Shown here: in pieces, positions 51,048 to 63,335 of the stretch
How positions within the stretch are numbered: the stretch's first letter is position 1
Layout: every line of letters starts with the position of its first letter
From: Chanodichthys erythropterus
Taxonomy: Eukaryota; Chordata; Actinopteri; Cypriniformes; Xenocyprididae
Reading direction: 5' to 3'
Assembly (NCBI RefSeq): GCF_024489055.1
Contig: NC_090226.1
Location: 10,001 to 74,000 of the forward strand
Length of the DNA: 64,000 nucleotides
Position numbers and translations under genes: made by a program
Notes under the pieces: generated by a model
Told to the model about the DNA's origin: nothing
The model's input: the letters and a program-made list of their open reading frames with translations, nothing else
Database searches by the model: none

Positions 51048-51329
51048 TTTTTTTTTTGTGTTTTTTTTTTTTTAGTGGCGGAAACGGGCTTCCATAGGTC
51101 TCACATTGGTCTCAAAGTCCTGCAGTATTTTTAAATTTTGAGGATGATTTCACAAAAATAGGTTCCTGTAAGCTATCACGGCATGTTCCCAAAATTGCCA
51201 CTAGGGTGCTGTAAAATGCCAATTGGTATTCTATTTAGAATTTATTATTATGAATATCAGCTTTGGGTCACATCACCATACAGCTGTCCCCCCCACTTTT
51301 AAAATGGCTGCAACGCCCCTGGCTCCAAG

Positions 51330-52034
51330 AGAGCCAGTGAGAAAACAGCACAGCTCATGACTGACAGACATCTGCTGATCAATCACTATGAAGAAGTAAG
51401 AAAAACACGTCAACTGAGAGAGAAGTTGAATGAAATCAAAACTCAATGACTGGAGCGTAACGTCCACATGGACGACTCTGACAGACATGCGTGTTTGACA
51501 GACAAGTGCCGGACCGCAGTACGGACGATTACTGTGTCGCTCATGAGCTCAGAGCTTCTCAGATGTGTTTTCACACACACAGGAAATCTTGTTTTGCACA
51601 ATGAATTCATGACAGTCACACAGAATGCAGGTTTCTCTCAGATCAGCAGAATTTGTAAAGGAGAACCTCAGCCTCAGCTACAGACAGACAAAAATCAATG
51701 CGTGACTAAACATAACTGTGATATTCTGGCAGACGCATACGTTTCCACAGTGTTTATGTTATATAAGAACTGCAGAAAATCTCTACTGCGATATATATAT
51801 ATATATATATACACAAAAATATTATTGACTATTATTTAGATGCACTTATAAGGAAAACTTTGTATGAATGACATGATTAAATCGTAAATCAACACATTCA
51901 TGTAGACAATACAAATGATTGACAAATGATACAAATTAGGGGCTTCGTTTATAGATTTACTAAACTCCTTTGGGGTAAAACAAAACAAACACACAAATGA
52001 ACTTGAGGAAATGACTAGTATGAGCACCATTTTC
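51330..52034. other. Intron DNA without recognised features
   Basis: Only a short (TA)n tract near 51791-51811. The frame at 51468-51839 is not recognisable. Confidence 0.4.
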
Positions 52035-52900
52035 ACTAGTACATTAGATACTGTTGCACCGATGAGTTTAAAAAAGGTTAGAGAAAAATACTGTACCTTG
52101 GTACAATAGTATTACTCGCGCTATCAAAAGAGAAACTCGTGAACACAAATCGAGACAAACTCGTTTAGAGGTCTTCAGAATTGTGTGGAAAGACAGCTCG
52201 TCCCGTTATAGAAAGACACTAAAAGCAGCCAGGGCTGAGCATCTCCGCAAACTTATAGAAAATAATTGTTCTTGTTTAGTACAGTGGCTAGATTAACTAA
52301 TAAACAGACATCACCAGAACAAAACATTTCATTACAGTTTAGTAGTGATGACTTTATGAATTTCTTTACTGAGAAAATTGAAACTATCAGAAATACAATT
52401 GTAAATGTACAACCTTTAACAGAGTTTTATGATTCAGCCTCAATTATCGCCCCTCAAAAACAGCTGCAGTGCTTTACAACTATAGGACAGGAAGAGCTAA
52501 ATAAACTTATCACTGCATCTAAACCAACAACATGTTTTCTAGATCCAATACCCACTAAACTACTGAAAGAATTGTTACCTGTAGCAGAAGAGCCTCTTCT
52601 CAATATTATCAACTCGTCTTTATCTCTAGGTCACGTCCCCCGACCATTCAAGCTAGCAGTTATTAAGCCTCTCATTAAGAGACCACAATTAGATCCAAAT
52701 GTATTAGCAAATTACAGACCCATCTCAAATCTTCCATTTATGTCCAAAATACTAGAAAAAGTGGTATCGGCCCAACTGTGCTCCTTCTTACAAAAAAAAA
52801 ACGCTATCTATGAAAAACTTCAGTCAGGATTCAGATCTCATCATAGCACAGAAACTGCACTCAAATGACTTATTTCTAGCTTCTGACCAAGGCTGTATCT
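52035..52900 (+). pseudogene. L2-like reverse transcriptase, N-terminal half
   Basis: The first part (52080-52260) reads the pre-RT linker: VPWYNSITRAIKRETREHKS, then RYRKTLKAARAEHLRKLIEN. A frame crossing follows, then a 200-codon open stretch (52266-52868): FMNFFTEKIETIRN, FLDPIPTKLLKELLP, FKLAVIKPLIKRPQLDPNVL, ANYRPISNLPFMSKILEKVV, GFRSHHSTETALK. That is the finger and early palm region of fish L2 RT. The copy breaks at SDQGCI (52900), before the catalytic YADD box. Confidence 0.88.
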
Positions 52901-54030
52901 ATACCCTGATTCTGTCATTTGTCAACTAATGAAGTATTTTGGCTGATCTAGCATGTGCTAGCCCTCACCCATGTCACAATGCATAAATAATGAAAATAAT
53001 AATGGACATCATGACAAAAAGTAATGGTAAAAATATAGCTGCAAGCAGCGATGATGGGTAAAAGCCCAGAGGCACCGCCAACCCCGGTGGCTTCAGGGCA
53101 ACTGTGCACGTCGGGCAAAGGGCATTTAAAACAGTTAAACATAAAAGGACTATGTCATATTCACACCACATTTACTGCAGCAGCTGATGCTCCTATGATC
53201 ACAAACCACAACAGCCACATCCATGAGATCGTTTAAATTGAGATGACTTTCATGTCATAGAATGTCATAAGTCAATTTCAAATGAGTGCAGAATATCATC
53301 CTAATTTGCCATGTCTGTGTTTTTTTCTCAGACAATCCCTATAAAAAATTCTAGAGCAAATTACATACTGTTATTTGTGCAACTCCACAGTGCTCTGAGC
53401 AATCTAATCCAGCCTTAATGCGAATGTCTGTGATTGCTGATGTTGTATAATCCTAACACTTCTCTTCATGTGTTTTTTGACCTCCCTGATCTGTTGTTTG
53501 TGCACCTATCTTATGCACCAAAAGCATGCTTTTATTTAAATTCAGTATGTGTGGTATAAGATAAAAAAATGAAATAAAAAAATGTATTAATAGAGCCAAA
53601 TCACAGAACCTGCAAAGACAATTTTAATGTCAGTAATAGTAAGGTACATGTCTAGATTTTTCTGCTTACTTATGCAAGTTCATTTTAAACAGCCACTTTT
53701 ATAATCATGTGAAATTTACTTATAGATTTTATTTTAATAAATTTCATTATATCAGTAAATAATTAAACAACATTTAGAAAACTATTCCTGTACTAATAGT
53801 GATAAAGTGTCATAGTTCAATTTCAAATTAGTGTGAAGTTATCATTTGCAGTGTGTTTTTCTGTTTTAATTAACCTAATTATCAAACTAATAATGTAATA
53901 CTATGTTGTCATTGGCCTACAAATACACTAGCTTGATTAGCGGCTTCAGGTGTGTTTGATTAGAGTTAGCACTAAACTCTGTAGCATACTGAGTCTGCAA
54001 TAAAAGGGTTAAAGAACTGATCAAGGGTGT

Positions 54031-54034
<4 letters not shown>

Positions 54035-54100
<66 letters not shown>
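54035..54100. repeat. (CT)n(CA)n compound microsatellite
   Basis: About 17 CT units followed by about 16 CA units. Confidence 0.95.
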
Positions 54101-54103
<3 letters not shown>

Positions 54104-54305
54104 TGAAGGAGTGAGGGGGAGAGGAGGAGGGGTTAGGGGAGGTTAGACAGAGAGAGAATCTACGTCTGTCTGTATTAGTGTGTATGTGTGTGTGTGAAAA
54201 ATCCACATTCAAACCAAAATATCTGACTTCCTGTTGGTCGGAGCTAGAAAGTTGTCCAGCATAATGAGAACAATATGTGTCCTGAGTTTGGTGACTGTAG
54301 TTTAA

Positions 54306-55925
54306 CCCTCAGGGGTCTGAGGATTTTTGGGGCCCTGGAGAAGTTTTGACATGCCCTGACATTTGTGCTTTTTTCAGTTGTTCATAAACATATTAATGAC
54401 AAAAGTGTAATTACACTGTATTCAGCACAAACTAGGCTACAATAATATGTGAGGAACATGTATGTACATGTTTGTGTTTTTGAAGGAATAACGTTTATGC
54501 GTGATTATTGAAAAAACAAAAAACTTAAATCACTGAAATAAGGCCAAAAAATATATATTAAATCTTTGTTCACAAGACTTCTGGGTATTTGAGGTTGTAG
54601 ACTAGAGTTTTTGCTTCAAAATGAGGTAAAAATTACGCTGACTGCTTGTTCATATAAAACAATAGAGAGATTTAAATTCTCTAAAACATCTTTGGTCAAG
54701 AAACACAGTATGCGTGGAGGCGTGAATCTTCATGTATAATGGGTCATTTACACCTGAGAAGACAAAAGAATCGCATAAAGAGCTCTAATGACCTGCATAA
54801 ATAATGAGGCCTTTCAGTCAGGTAAGCTGTGAAAAAACCTGTGAGACATTGATCATGTCTCAAGCTCATGGTGTATATCAAACATACAGAAAAAAACAGC
54901 AACACTGTGAAATATTATTACAATTTAAAATAATGGTATTCTATTATATTCTTTAAAATATAATGTATTTCTGTGATGCAAAGTGTCGGAACAATTATGT
55001 TACCTCTATGGCATTTCATACAGGCTTTTAGCCTGGATTCTCATATGTTTGTCAATTTTCTATACAGAGGAGTAATATTCAGGATTTATTGTCATTACAA
55101 TGAGTGCTGGATACTGTGTTTACAATTCATACTTGAAGCCGGAGGGCGCTCTGCCCCTTTTGTCCACAAATGCCTGAGCACTGAAGAAGAATAGGCAATC
55201 CAGGAAATAACTGAACTAACAGAGGCCAGAGATCGCTAACTATGGCTATTCAAAACACTTTTCAAGACAATAAATACACAAATGAGACGATGAATGCATG
55301 CATTGACTGAATTTGCGTCTGAATAGCGCTCATTTTTTTGTGATTAGTATTCACTAAGTTACAGTTCATTGTCTGAGAACTATCAGATTGGACTTTGTTC
55401 AGAGGGAGAGGAGAGATCACGCATCATGTTAGTTTTCTTTATTTTACAAAAAGCAGAACATTGTGTTTTTACTCTGAGTGTACACAAATAAAAGAAAATA
55501 TTCCACAGATTAAAATGGTGTATAATAGGGCTGCACGATATATCGCATGAGATTGTCACACGCATTTCATCAATAAAGCCGGTTCCCTGATTACCGTTAA
55601 ATCGCCATCACCTGCTTTCAAATGGAGCGGCATTTCATAGACAGAGCCGTAGATCACTGACAAGCCACGCAATATCGCGTTGATTATCGAAGGCGATTCA
55701 TCTGCGATATGAACGCGATATTGCGTGGCTTTTCAGTGATCTACGGCTCTGTCTATTAAATGCTGCTGCATTTGAAAGCAGGTGATGGCGATTTAACGGT
55801 AATCAGGGAACCGGCTTTATTGATGAAATGCGCGTGACAATCTCATGCGATATATCGTGCAGCCCTAGTGTATAACTCTTAATTGTATGTGCAACATTGA
55901 CAGAGTATTTTGAGTCTCTTTCACA
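54306..55925. mobile_element. Long dispersed repeat, copy 2, split by a hAT MITE
   Basis: It starts after TTAA (54302-54305) with CCCTCAGGGGTCTGAGGA, the apparent left end missing from copy 1. The match to copy 1 (35408-36658) runs from about 54504 to 55525. After the MITE it resumes weakly at 55876-55920 (GAGTATTTTGAGTCTCTT against GAGTATTTTAAGTCTGTT) and then fades. The right end is lost. Confidence 0.7.
55526..55867. mobile_element. hAT-type foldback MITE, 342 bp
   Basis: It is flanked by GTGTATAA at 55518-55525 and 55868-55875, a perfect 8-bp duplication. The ends TAGGGCTGCACGATATATCG are perfect inverted repeats. The inverted repeat extends almost to the centre: GCCGGTTCCCTGATTACCGT, GATCACTGA, CCACGCAATATCGCGTT on the left have their complements on the right. 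The short loop lies near 55685-55710. The two arms differ at only a few positions. No protein is encoded. Confidence 0.92.
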
Positions 55926-56905
55926 CTGGTTAGAAAAGAAATGCGTGACCTCCGTCAAAAAATGGCGCTATAGAGACATCCCTCCACCCCACCAGTTGCA
56001 ACGGTTTTGCCCATGTCTACTGGTTGACATCTCTGACATTTGTATCGAGTTTCATGCAATTTGAAGCATGCTAAGCATCTCAAAATCATTCAAAATGAAA
56101 ATTAAAGTTTGATGCATTGCCATGGAAACAGTGTTTGAGATATCATGATTCTTTTTACAGGTCTATATCTGCTGTGTATTGACATTACACTGATGAAGTT
56201 TGAAACAAAACGGGTAAAAAAAGAGAGGGTGATCTCAAAGCATTTTGAAAGTGACACACTTCCTGCTGCCAATTGGTAGCACTATATCTTTGACTCACAA
56301 TAGTCACATCCATGTGATCACCATCCTATAACGAACACACAGCCGAAGTTTCATAAACATCAATCAATGTATGCAGACATTATAACACATTTCCTGTTTC
56401 TCTTTTCTCACCATAAATTCGTTGCCTCACCACAGCCAAACCGTTCGAGATATCAAAAATCCTCTGGGAATTTAGCATCCTCAATGACTTCAAGCTGACC
56501 GAGTTTAGTGGTGATTGGATTAATCGTCTAGGAGAAGTATATCAAATTCCAGAGCATGCGTTTTTCAAACAACCCATAATAACTGACTTCCTGTTGAGGT
56601 GACGTGTAACTTAGAGCATGAAAGTTGTTCGGCCTGATGAGGTCTATATATGTACCAAGTTTCATACAAATACGTGCAAGCGTGTTTGATATATGGACCA
56701 AGTTTTTAGACACCGTTCAAGGGGGCGCTGTCGAGCCCCCCTGCCACGCCGGGGTACCAGCTTCTGCCCCGCCCTGATGGCCAGCGATTCCGATGTGTAT
56801 GCAAAGTTTCAAGAGTTTTTGAGCATATTAAGTGAAAATTTTCCTAAGGAAAACAATCACAAATTTGGCAAACAACTATCACAAATTTGATACTAGCAAC
56901 ATTTT

Positions 56906-59900
56906 GAGATCACTGAAAGTAATGATAACTTCAGTTCAGTTAATTTAGAGAAGTATTCATCTAAAACTGGTAATTCCTAGTTGAATGACTCATTAAAAGA
57001 GACAAAATTAGTTCCATTCATTTGTCAATCCAGAAAATAATGTTTCTACAGCAAGTGAGATGTCAGGAATGATTTGGAAGATGATATACCTGGACGTGAA
57101 AAGTGCCTCGGTTACATATTAGCGTTTCACATTTGTGTTCACTGCAGGCAGAATTCTGTACACACTCTTTTTCCCTACAGTATTTGGTGGTGTGATGTGT
57201 CAGCACTCATCTATTTATCTGTCACCATCTCGTTCTCCTACCTAAAATCTCATTAAACGAATGTGATGTTAACCCAACTTAACATGTCCACTGAACAGGG
57301 CATTCAGAGGTTCTGTCAGCCCGATTCACATCTCCGTCATCTCACCCGCGTCCCATGTTTGGAAAGGATCAAAGCCGGTAAGTGACCGTCACCGTCCCTG
57401 AAGGACACAGCATGTGATCCGTCTGTCTCTCAGTCCTTCTAGAGGAGGAATGACATTACTGCAGAACACACACAAATGTAAATGGGAGAAGACATATAAC
57501 AGTGCTGGATTCATGATATCAATTATGTCTCATTCTAGGATGTGAAAAGCCTTTTCTGCTCTGCAGTGCCACATTTCCAAAACAATGCAGAAAGCAGATA
57601 CAGCTACTCAGGTCAGAAGAGCAGAGAAATAAAGAGAAGACGGGCAGAGAGAGAGATGAGAGGCGTGAGTGAGGAGGGACACCGTCGACCACGACAGCAA
57701 GAGTAATTGTGTCTCTTAGTGGCCGGAGAGGCTTAAGCCAAAGCGTCTGCCTCCATTCGCGATCACTGAAGCGCAGACAGACGCAGGAAGTGAGAAAGCA
57801 TGTGAGGTATGATTGCTTCCTGCTCCATTCCACTCGCCCGCCTCTGTGATCACTGGAAGCTGAAGCTCAGTTACAGGCAGAGCAGGACAGCAAGGATCTG
57901 TCTTACACAGCAAATATGAACTCATTTCAAAGCCAAACAGGTGAAGAGTGATGTGAGATGCCCATACACAGTACAGCTGTTCCTGCCGCAAGATGAGCTC
58001 AGCTCTCAATGACACTGGTGTCAGTAATAGCCGTTCTAGATACGCTTTCATCCACAAGGCTCTCCTAATGCAAAAGCAGGAGGTCTTGAATGCGCGCCGG
58101 CTCCTTCAGTTCCCTCTAACATCAAGCAAACCCATAAATTGAGATGTTTATTTATCTAAACTGACTGGTTTCACACACTTCCTGCAAGTCAGGGAAAGTC
58201 ATGTTTCATGTTCTCAGGCTGCGAATGTGAGGAACAACTAGTACCTTGATTTTCCTGTGAAGTGTGTGAGGTTCATGGCATCAAAGAGTTTCATTTGGGG
58301 CACTAAACTAGCAGGTAAACAGGAGTCGTGTTCATGAAATAACTAGTACCTCTGCATGGATGGACTAGTAATTCTCATACACAATACTGCTGTTGTCTGT
58401 GGAAAATTCGCAATGCTGGTCTATTATTGTGGCATGATCGATTTTGGATCTAAATTAAATAGCATGTAAAAAAGAACTGTTGTGTTTGGTCTGTGGACTC
58501 TGATTATGAAGCGTCTCTAAGTTTCTTCAAATTATGGAAACTCTGGGTAGTTCTTTTACCTCAAAAAACAAACTGTGATTCACCAACAGTTGTTTGCACC
58601 TAGATGTGGTGCTCGTCATTTGCTCAGTATTGCGGAGAGATGCTTTGTTCCTTGGAAAAACACTCAAGAGATCAACATGAGAACTCTCGACTCGACGGCT
58701 AACTGCTAAAGTGAATTTGAATCGACTCGTGTGGACTGGAGCAACTCAAGAGGGAGATGATTTGATTCTGATTCCTGCAGTGGGCATTATGCTATAGGAT
58801 TTCTGAAAAATGAAAAGTACAAATCAACAGCTCATCCATTTTCAAGGAAAGCTATCATCATTCCCAATCAATACAAACAAGCTCAATGGATCCTGTACAC
58901 AACAGACACAAAAAGAGAAATGAAGCCTGTTATTTGCTCTGAACTGATTCAGAGACGTCAGCGCTCACGTTCAGAGCTAAATCCATTTCAAAGAGATGAA
59001 GAAGTCTGAACCATATTTAAGTGCTCAAAACATAAACTTCAACAGACAGGACGGAGCAGTGATAATTCAGGGATCGACAGTAACCTTATTTAAATTTACT
59101 TCCCAGAAAGTAAGATATTAAAAGGTTTAGCAGATACAAAGCATGTACAGTCCCCAAACGTAAAGAAGAACTAAAGTACAAATAAAATCAATTGTGGGCA
59201 AATAAATCTGCTGCTAGTTAAAGGTTTCTGGTGGCTGACAGTCTGACCAATGTCATCCATTTAATATGATGAAGAATTGTATTATCTGAGGGAATCATGC
59301 TGGCCTTTTATCTGCCGTGTAACTCTTGCCCTGTAACTTGGAAAGCTCAACTGAATACAGATAAGACTTCCTTAGAGTAACGATAAGCTTTCTCTAATTG
59401 AGAGAAATGATGTAATATTGATCTGCTGTACAGCCCCACAGCTGTGACATTTACCAAAGCGGCAGCGGTCGACTCCGGCGAGCTGCAGAGAGACGCCGGC
59501 TGAGAGGGAAAATGGGGTTTGGTGGGGGAATCGACACACGGAAACATTGAGCTTTCACATAATTATTCGTTTCGAAAAGGTTCTGTGCACTAGCATATGA
59601 AATCAAGCTGATTTTGCAATGTAGAAAACAACAAAAAAATAAAACAAAAGATAAATATTCAATTTTTTTTTTTTTAAATAGCGTACATGCTGTAAAGGAT
59701 GGTTATATTTATGATAAAATGTTAATGCACATGAAGTTGCCAAAATTTGGCAAATATTTTTTTTTCTTTATATATTTTACAGTAAAAAAAATTCAGTTCA
59801 GATTTGATTATATTAGAATTTTGTCACTGTGTGTCCAAAGATAAAGAAATAATATACAAGCAAAAAATAATAAATAAAATAAATAAATAAAATAACCACA

Positions 59901-61467
59901 TATAGAGTACAACTAAATGTACTTCTCCAGAAATAATAGTGTTTGCAAGACAGTAGCAGAATAAAGTTCAGGTTTGTCTTTGGTTCTCAGAGACGCTCAA
60001 CTGCACGGGAGTCAACACCGTCTCAATGCAACTATAGACGGATAAATAAACACAAGAAGAGAAGATGTTTATTTACATACAGAATTGTAATATCTACATA
60101 TTGAATTGCAAATGGCAAGAATAATAGATCAACCAACCACAATAGTGTTAACACTGTCAACGTCTTCAGGTCTGTTCGTACAGTCTGGGTTATTTTACCC
60201 ATAATATGCAAAACTAGTTCATCCAATCCACTGGCGACCCACTTGCCAAAAAGGTTCTTGTCGAGTCTCTGACAATCATGTTTGCACATTGTTTTGGATT
60301 CTCATGTGGTGCATTCAGATGGAAACGAAAGGTGGGTGGCGTTGCCATTTAGCGAGTGAGTCACTCAGCGTTTGGTGGCCATCTCTCCTGCCCGGATGTC
60401 AGATCTCATCGCTCCAACTTCATGTCAGGAGTCATGTGTTTGACCGGAGCTGCGGACACCGAGAGTGCTGGGGTTATTAGAACAGGCAAAGTCCAATAGA
60501 GGCTTTCCACTAGATTTGTAATGAGACACGTTTATTTCGCTATTTTCACAGAAATTGCAGTTTTCCACCAAAACAAAAGCTCATGGGTTGCAAGTGAAGA
60601 AATTGTAATTTTTTTACTGTAAAATAAAATAATTAACATACAACACTTATTATTATACATTAATTTTTTCATTATTTTACAGTGCAGTTGTATTACTTTA
60701 GTAATATTTTACTTTCATATGGGATAGTATTATAAAATTATCATTGTTGTTATAATTATAATTATTACTAAATTCAAATGCGTGTTTTTAAAAGCAATTG
60801 TTAAATTGTTAAATCAATTGTTGGACAATATGGCCGACCCAGTAAAACTGGAAATGACTGAACAAGACCAATACCAAGACCGGTCTCATGCCTTCTGGAC
60901 ATCTACTGTAGGACACATATTCAAAAGTTATAAGCAAAACAAATCTAGAATTAAATGACCAGTAGGTGGTGCTATTTCCCCGCTGCTCAGATCATGCTGT
61001 TTCTAGGTCAGTTTCTATGAGCTGCCATAGACTCCAACAGCAGAAGAACAACACACAAACTAACGGATGATGAAGATTAAGGAATAAACGTAAGGATAAA
61101 GACACATCTGAACCGACTGCCCCTTTCACCTGAGCCAAACCTGGTGTTGCTCAGTTCTGTGGGGCATGCTATAGTTAAAATGATAAGATGACACATTCAT
61201 TACAGGCTCATTCACATTATTATTAAAACAATTATTTATGACTATCAGGCCAGAAAACATCAGATGTTTTTTTGTTTTCTCCACAGGTGTGTTACTCTGA
61301 TCAATTGCCTTTCCTAATACAGAAGCCAGAAATCACATCAAGGCAAACATTTCAGTAAATCATCCATCATATGAAGTCTGCTGAGAGATGTGATTCAGGC
61401 TTGTCATTCATTACTTTGGTAGCGTAGATCAAAACAATCATGCCTGATTTACAAACCACAGAAACAA

Positions 61468-61564
<97 letters not shown>

Positions 61565-62242
61565 AGAGAGTGAGAGAGAGAGAAAGAGAGAGAGAGAATT
61601 TTCTATTGTATTCAACAGCTACCAACTAGAATAATTCCTCTTCAAGAATGTCCTTTAACTGACACCTTCATTTCATCTAATTTCTGCATCTTAGAGACAC
61701 TTCTCTTCTGTGAGACGTAGAGAACTGTGTACTGTGATCTTACAGTTCAATCAGTGTAGTAATATATCTACTAATTACATTATACTTTGACTATAGTAAG
61801 AGGAGAACTGGTCGCCTGATGTTGCCTCTTTTCTCCATTATCCAAACATCACATGCATTTTTTTATTCTTTGCCACAGAAGACTTTGGCTTTCACAGGAC
61901 TAAAGATATTATGTACTACTAATGTGTATTATGCCATGACTTTCAGTTAACCAGTTACAGTTAAACTGCTTGGTCGGCGATATGATCAAGATTTTGAACC
62001 CTGTCGTTTATATGCATCACTTTCCCGTGTCAGTGACATACATCACCAAATAGTTATAAATTGAACAAAACCTCACAGGTTTCATAATTCTCAATATCAA
62101 TAATGAATTATACAACTATAAGTATACCCAAATGTACCCACATACATACAGTACACTCATGTTAAGCACGCTAGGCTTGATTGTTTGCATCATCACAACA
62201 TGTAACTATATTATAACCCAGCTCTATTTGCCAAATGCAGCT
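56906..62242. other. Intron DNA, mostly unrecognised
   Basis: It contains the (CA)n(GA)n tract at 61470-61598 and A/T homopolymers near 59660 and 59758. A frame at 57519-58057 and others are not recognisable. No exon was found. Confidence 0.4.
61470..61598. repeat. (CA)n(GA)n microsatellite
   Basis: About 45 CA units followed by an interrupted GA tract. Confidence 0.95.
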
Positions 62243-62250
62243 ATTAAGAT

Positions 62251-62695
62251 TAGGGCTGTTAAGCGATACAATTTTTTGATCTAATTAATTACATGATGTT
62301 ATGTGATTAATTAATCTAATTAATCATAATTTAATCGCACGTAAATTTTGCATGAGAAATTAACCCCAAAAGATCATTTTAAGTCATAATTGTGTAAAGC
62401 ATCAAATAGACATTACAAAAAGTAGATTCAGTAAGAAAAATTTCATTTGATTCAATGCAGAATTTACTCTCAATGACGAGCATTTTTGCCCTGATATCCT
62501 GAATTTTAGGGACATTCTGACTGCGTTCTTTATGCTCCATCATGCAGTAAGCTCATATTCATCATCAATCATCTGTATGAAAAGTCAGATGACCTACAAG
62601 TCTGGGGCGGGGCAAGTGCGTTAAATGCATTAATTTTAACACGTTAATTTTTACCATAACTAAATAATGTAATTAACGTTAAAATAACAGCCCTA
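62251..62695. mobile_element. hAT-type MITE, 445 bp
   Basis: ATTAAGAT at 62243-62250 is repeated at 62696-62703, a perfect 8-bp duplication. The ends are inverted: TAGGGCTGTTAAGCG on the left, and the complement TAGGGCTGTTATTTTAACGT on the right. The interior is A/T-rich with repeated TTAATTAAT-like motifs and no transposase. Confidence 0.88.
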
Positions 62696-62703
62696 ATTAA
62701 GAT

Positions 62704-63260
62704 ATAAACATTAACATCATAATAAGCTGCTCTGAAACAATGCGTTTTGTCAAAAGGGTTATAGAAATCAATTTGATTGGATAGACTGTAACTCTTCCAG
62801 ATGCCTTCAGGCGCTTGAGAACATTATCCAGAGAGCCAGAGAATTCCCTGACAAGAGCTTCTCAAAGTGGGACACCATAACAGGTGATTTGCACTGGCTT
62901 TCTACTCCAGTCTTTCAGCAATCATGGTTTAGTGGGGTTATTTCCATGTTTCCATATTTCCAGTGATCTGAGCCCGGTTAGTCTTTGTGAAGGGCATCAT
63001 TCACGTTCACTCAGTCGAGTCGGTGTCTCTGACACTCATTTAGCCGTAAACGACCATGAAATGTGGCACATAAAAGCTCTATTGTTTTACAAAGGTGCGA
63101 TTCTGACACATTACACAGGTGATCAAACACAGCACATTCATTTCAGAGCCATCCAGGACAGAAACACACAGAGCACAAGGTCTCAGCGCAATGTATTAAT
63201 GTCAGAGCCTGCAGACAGTTACACAATATCAGTCCATAATGAGATAAACGCTGCTCTTAC
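62704..63260. other. Intron DNA next to the 63-kb exon
   Basis: No recognised feature apart from the exon donor at its right edge. The plus-strand frame at 62884-63402 overlaps the exon antisense and is not a gene. Confidence 0.45.
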
Positions 63261-63335
63261 CCAGCTGCATCTCCATGACGCTCATTTTATTTTCATACGG
63301 GTAGAGGATCTTGGGAGGCTTGTCAGTCAGTGGTG
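63261..63335 (-). CDS. il1rapl1: il1rapl1 exon: linker before the third Ig domain
   Basis: A 75-nt exon: two bases, 24 codons, one base. It encodes PLTDKPPKILYPYENKMSVM and EMQL(G), matching the conserved TDKPPK(L/I)LYP segment of IL1RAPL proteins. The acceptor is CTGTACAG and the donor CTGG|GTAAGA. It is the most 5' il1rapl1 exon in the window. It needs one base from the upstream exon, which lies beyond the right edge with the signal peptide and the first two Ig domains. Confidence 0.93.

Larger units (their letters stand above)
48551..51094. mobile_element. Inverted-repeat element carrying the 42-bp satellite
   Basis: The ends TGGAAGCCCGTTTCCGCCAC with TAAAAAA are perfect inverted repeats (right end TTTTTTAGTGGCGGAAACGG with GCTTCCA). 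TA flanks both sides; because the sequence reads TATGG...CCATA, an AT duplication is equally possible. This leaves Tc1/mariner-like or ISL2EU-like assignments open. No transposase frame exists. The interior is a satellite array (48608-50255), about 600 bp of unrelated sequence (50256-50855), and a second short array with inverted units (50856-51047). Confidence 0.8.
47038..51321. mobile_element. hAT-like element, 4284 bp, hosting a nested satellite element
   Basis: Its left end CAGGGGCGTAGCAACC and the complement of its right end CAGGGGCGTTGCAGCC are inverted repeats. It is flanked by GCTCCAAG at 47030-47037 and 51322-51329, a perfect 8-bp duplication. CAGGGGCG ends with 8-bp duplications are characteristic of hAT transposons. 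Subterminal regions also pair: GGGGGACACGTCCCCC and GCACTTTTAGAAA on the left, CTGTCCCCCCCACTTTTAAA on the right. The only coding trace is a short frame near 47320-47375 reading HPRKKQKTITSFF, like the start of a hAT transposase. The insides are mostly replaced by other repeats, including the element at 48551-51094. Confidence 0.82.
53037..56905. mobile_element. Composite of cyprinid dispersed repeats
   Basis: It begins ATAGCTGCAAGCAGCGATGA with AGGCACCGCCAACCCCGGTG, and near its right end has AAGGGGGCGCTGTCGAGCCC and GAGTTTTTGAGCATATTAAG. Both phrases belong, as I recall, to one common cyprinid repeat type. Between them lie the (TC)n(AC)n tract, the second dispersed-repeat copy and a hAT MITE. 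Boundaries and superfamily are uncertain. Confidence 0.45.

Noticed and set aside
57519..58057. Two overlapping minus-strand frames of 104 and 113 codons
   Set aside because: No similarity I recognise, no consistent splice context, and low-complexity Ser/Leu composition.
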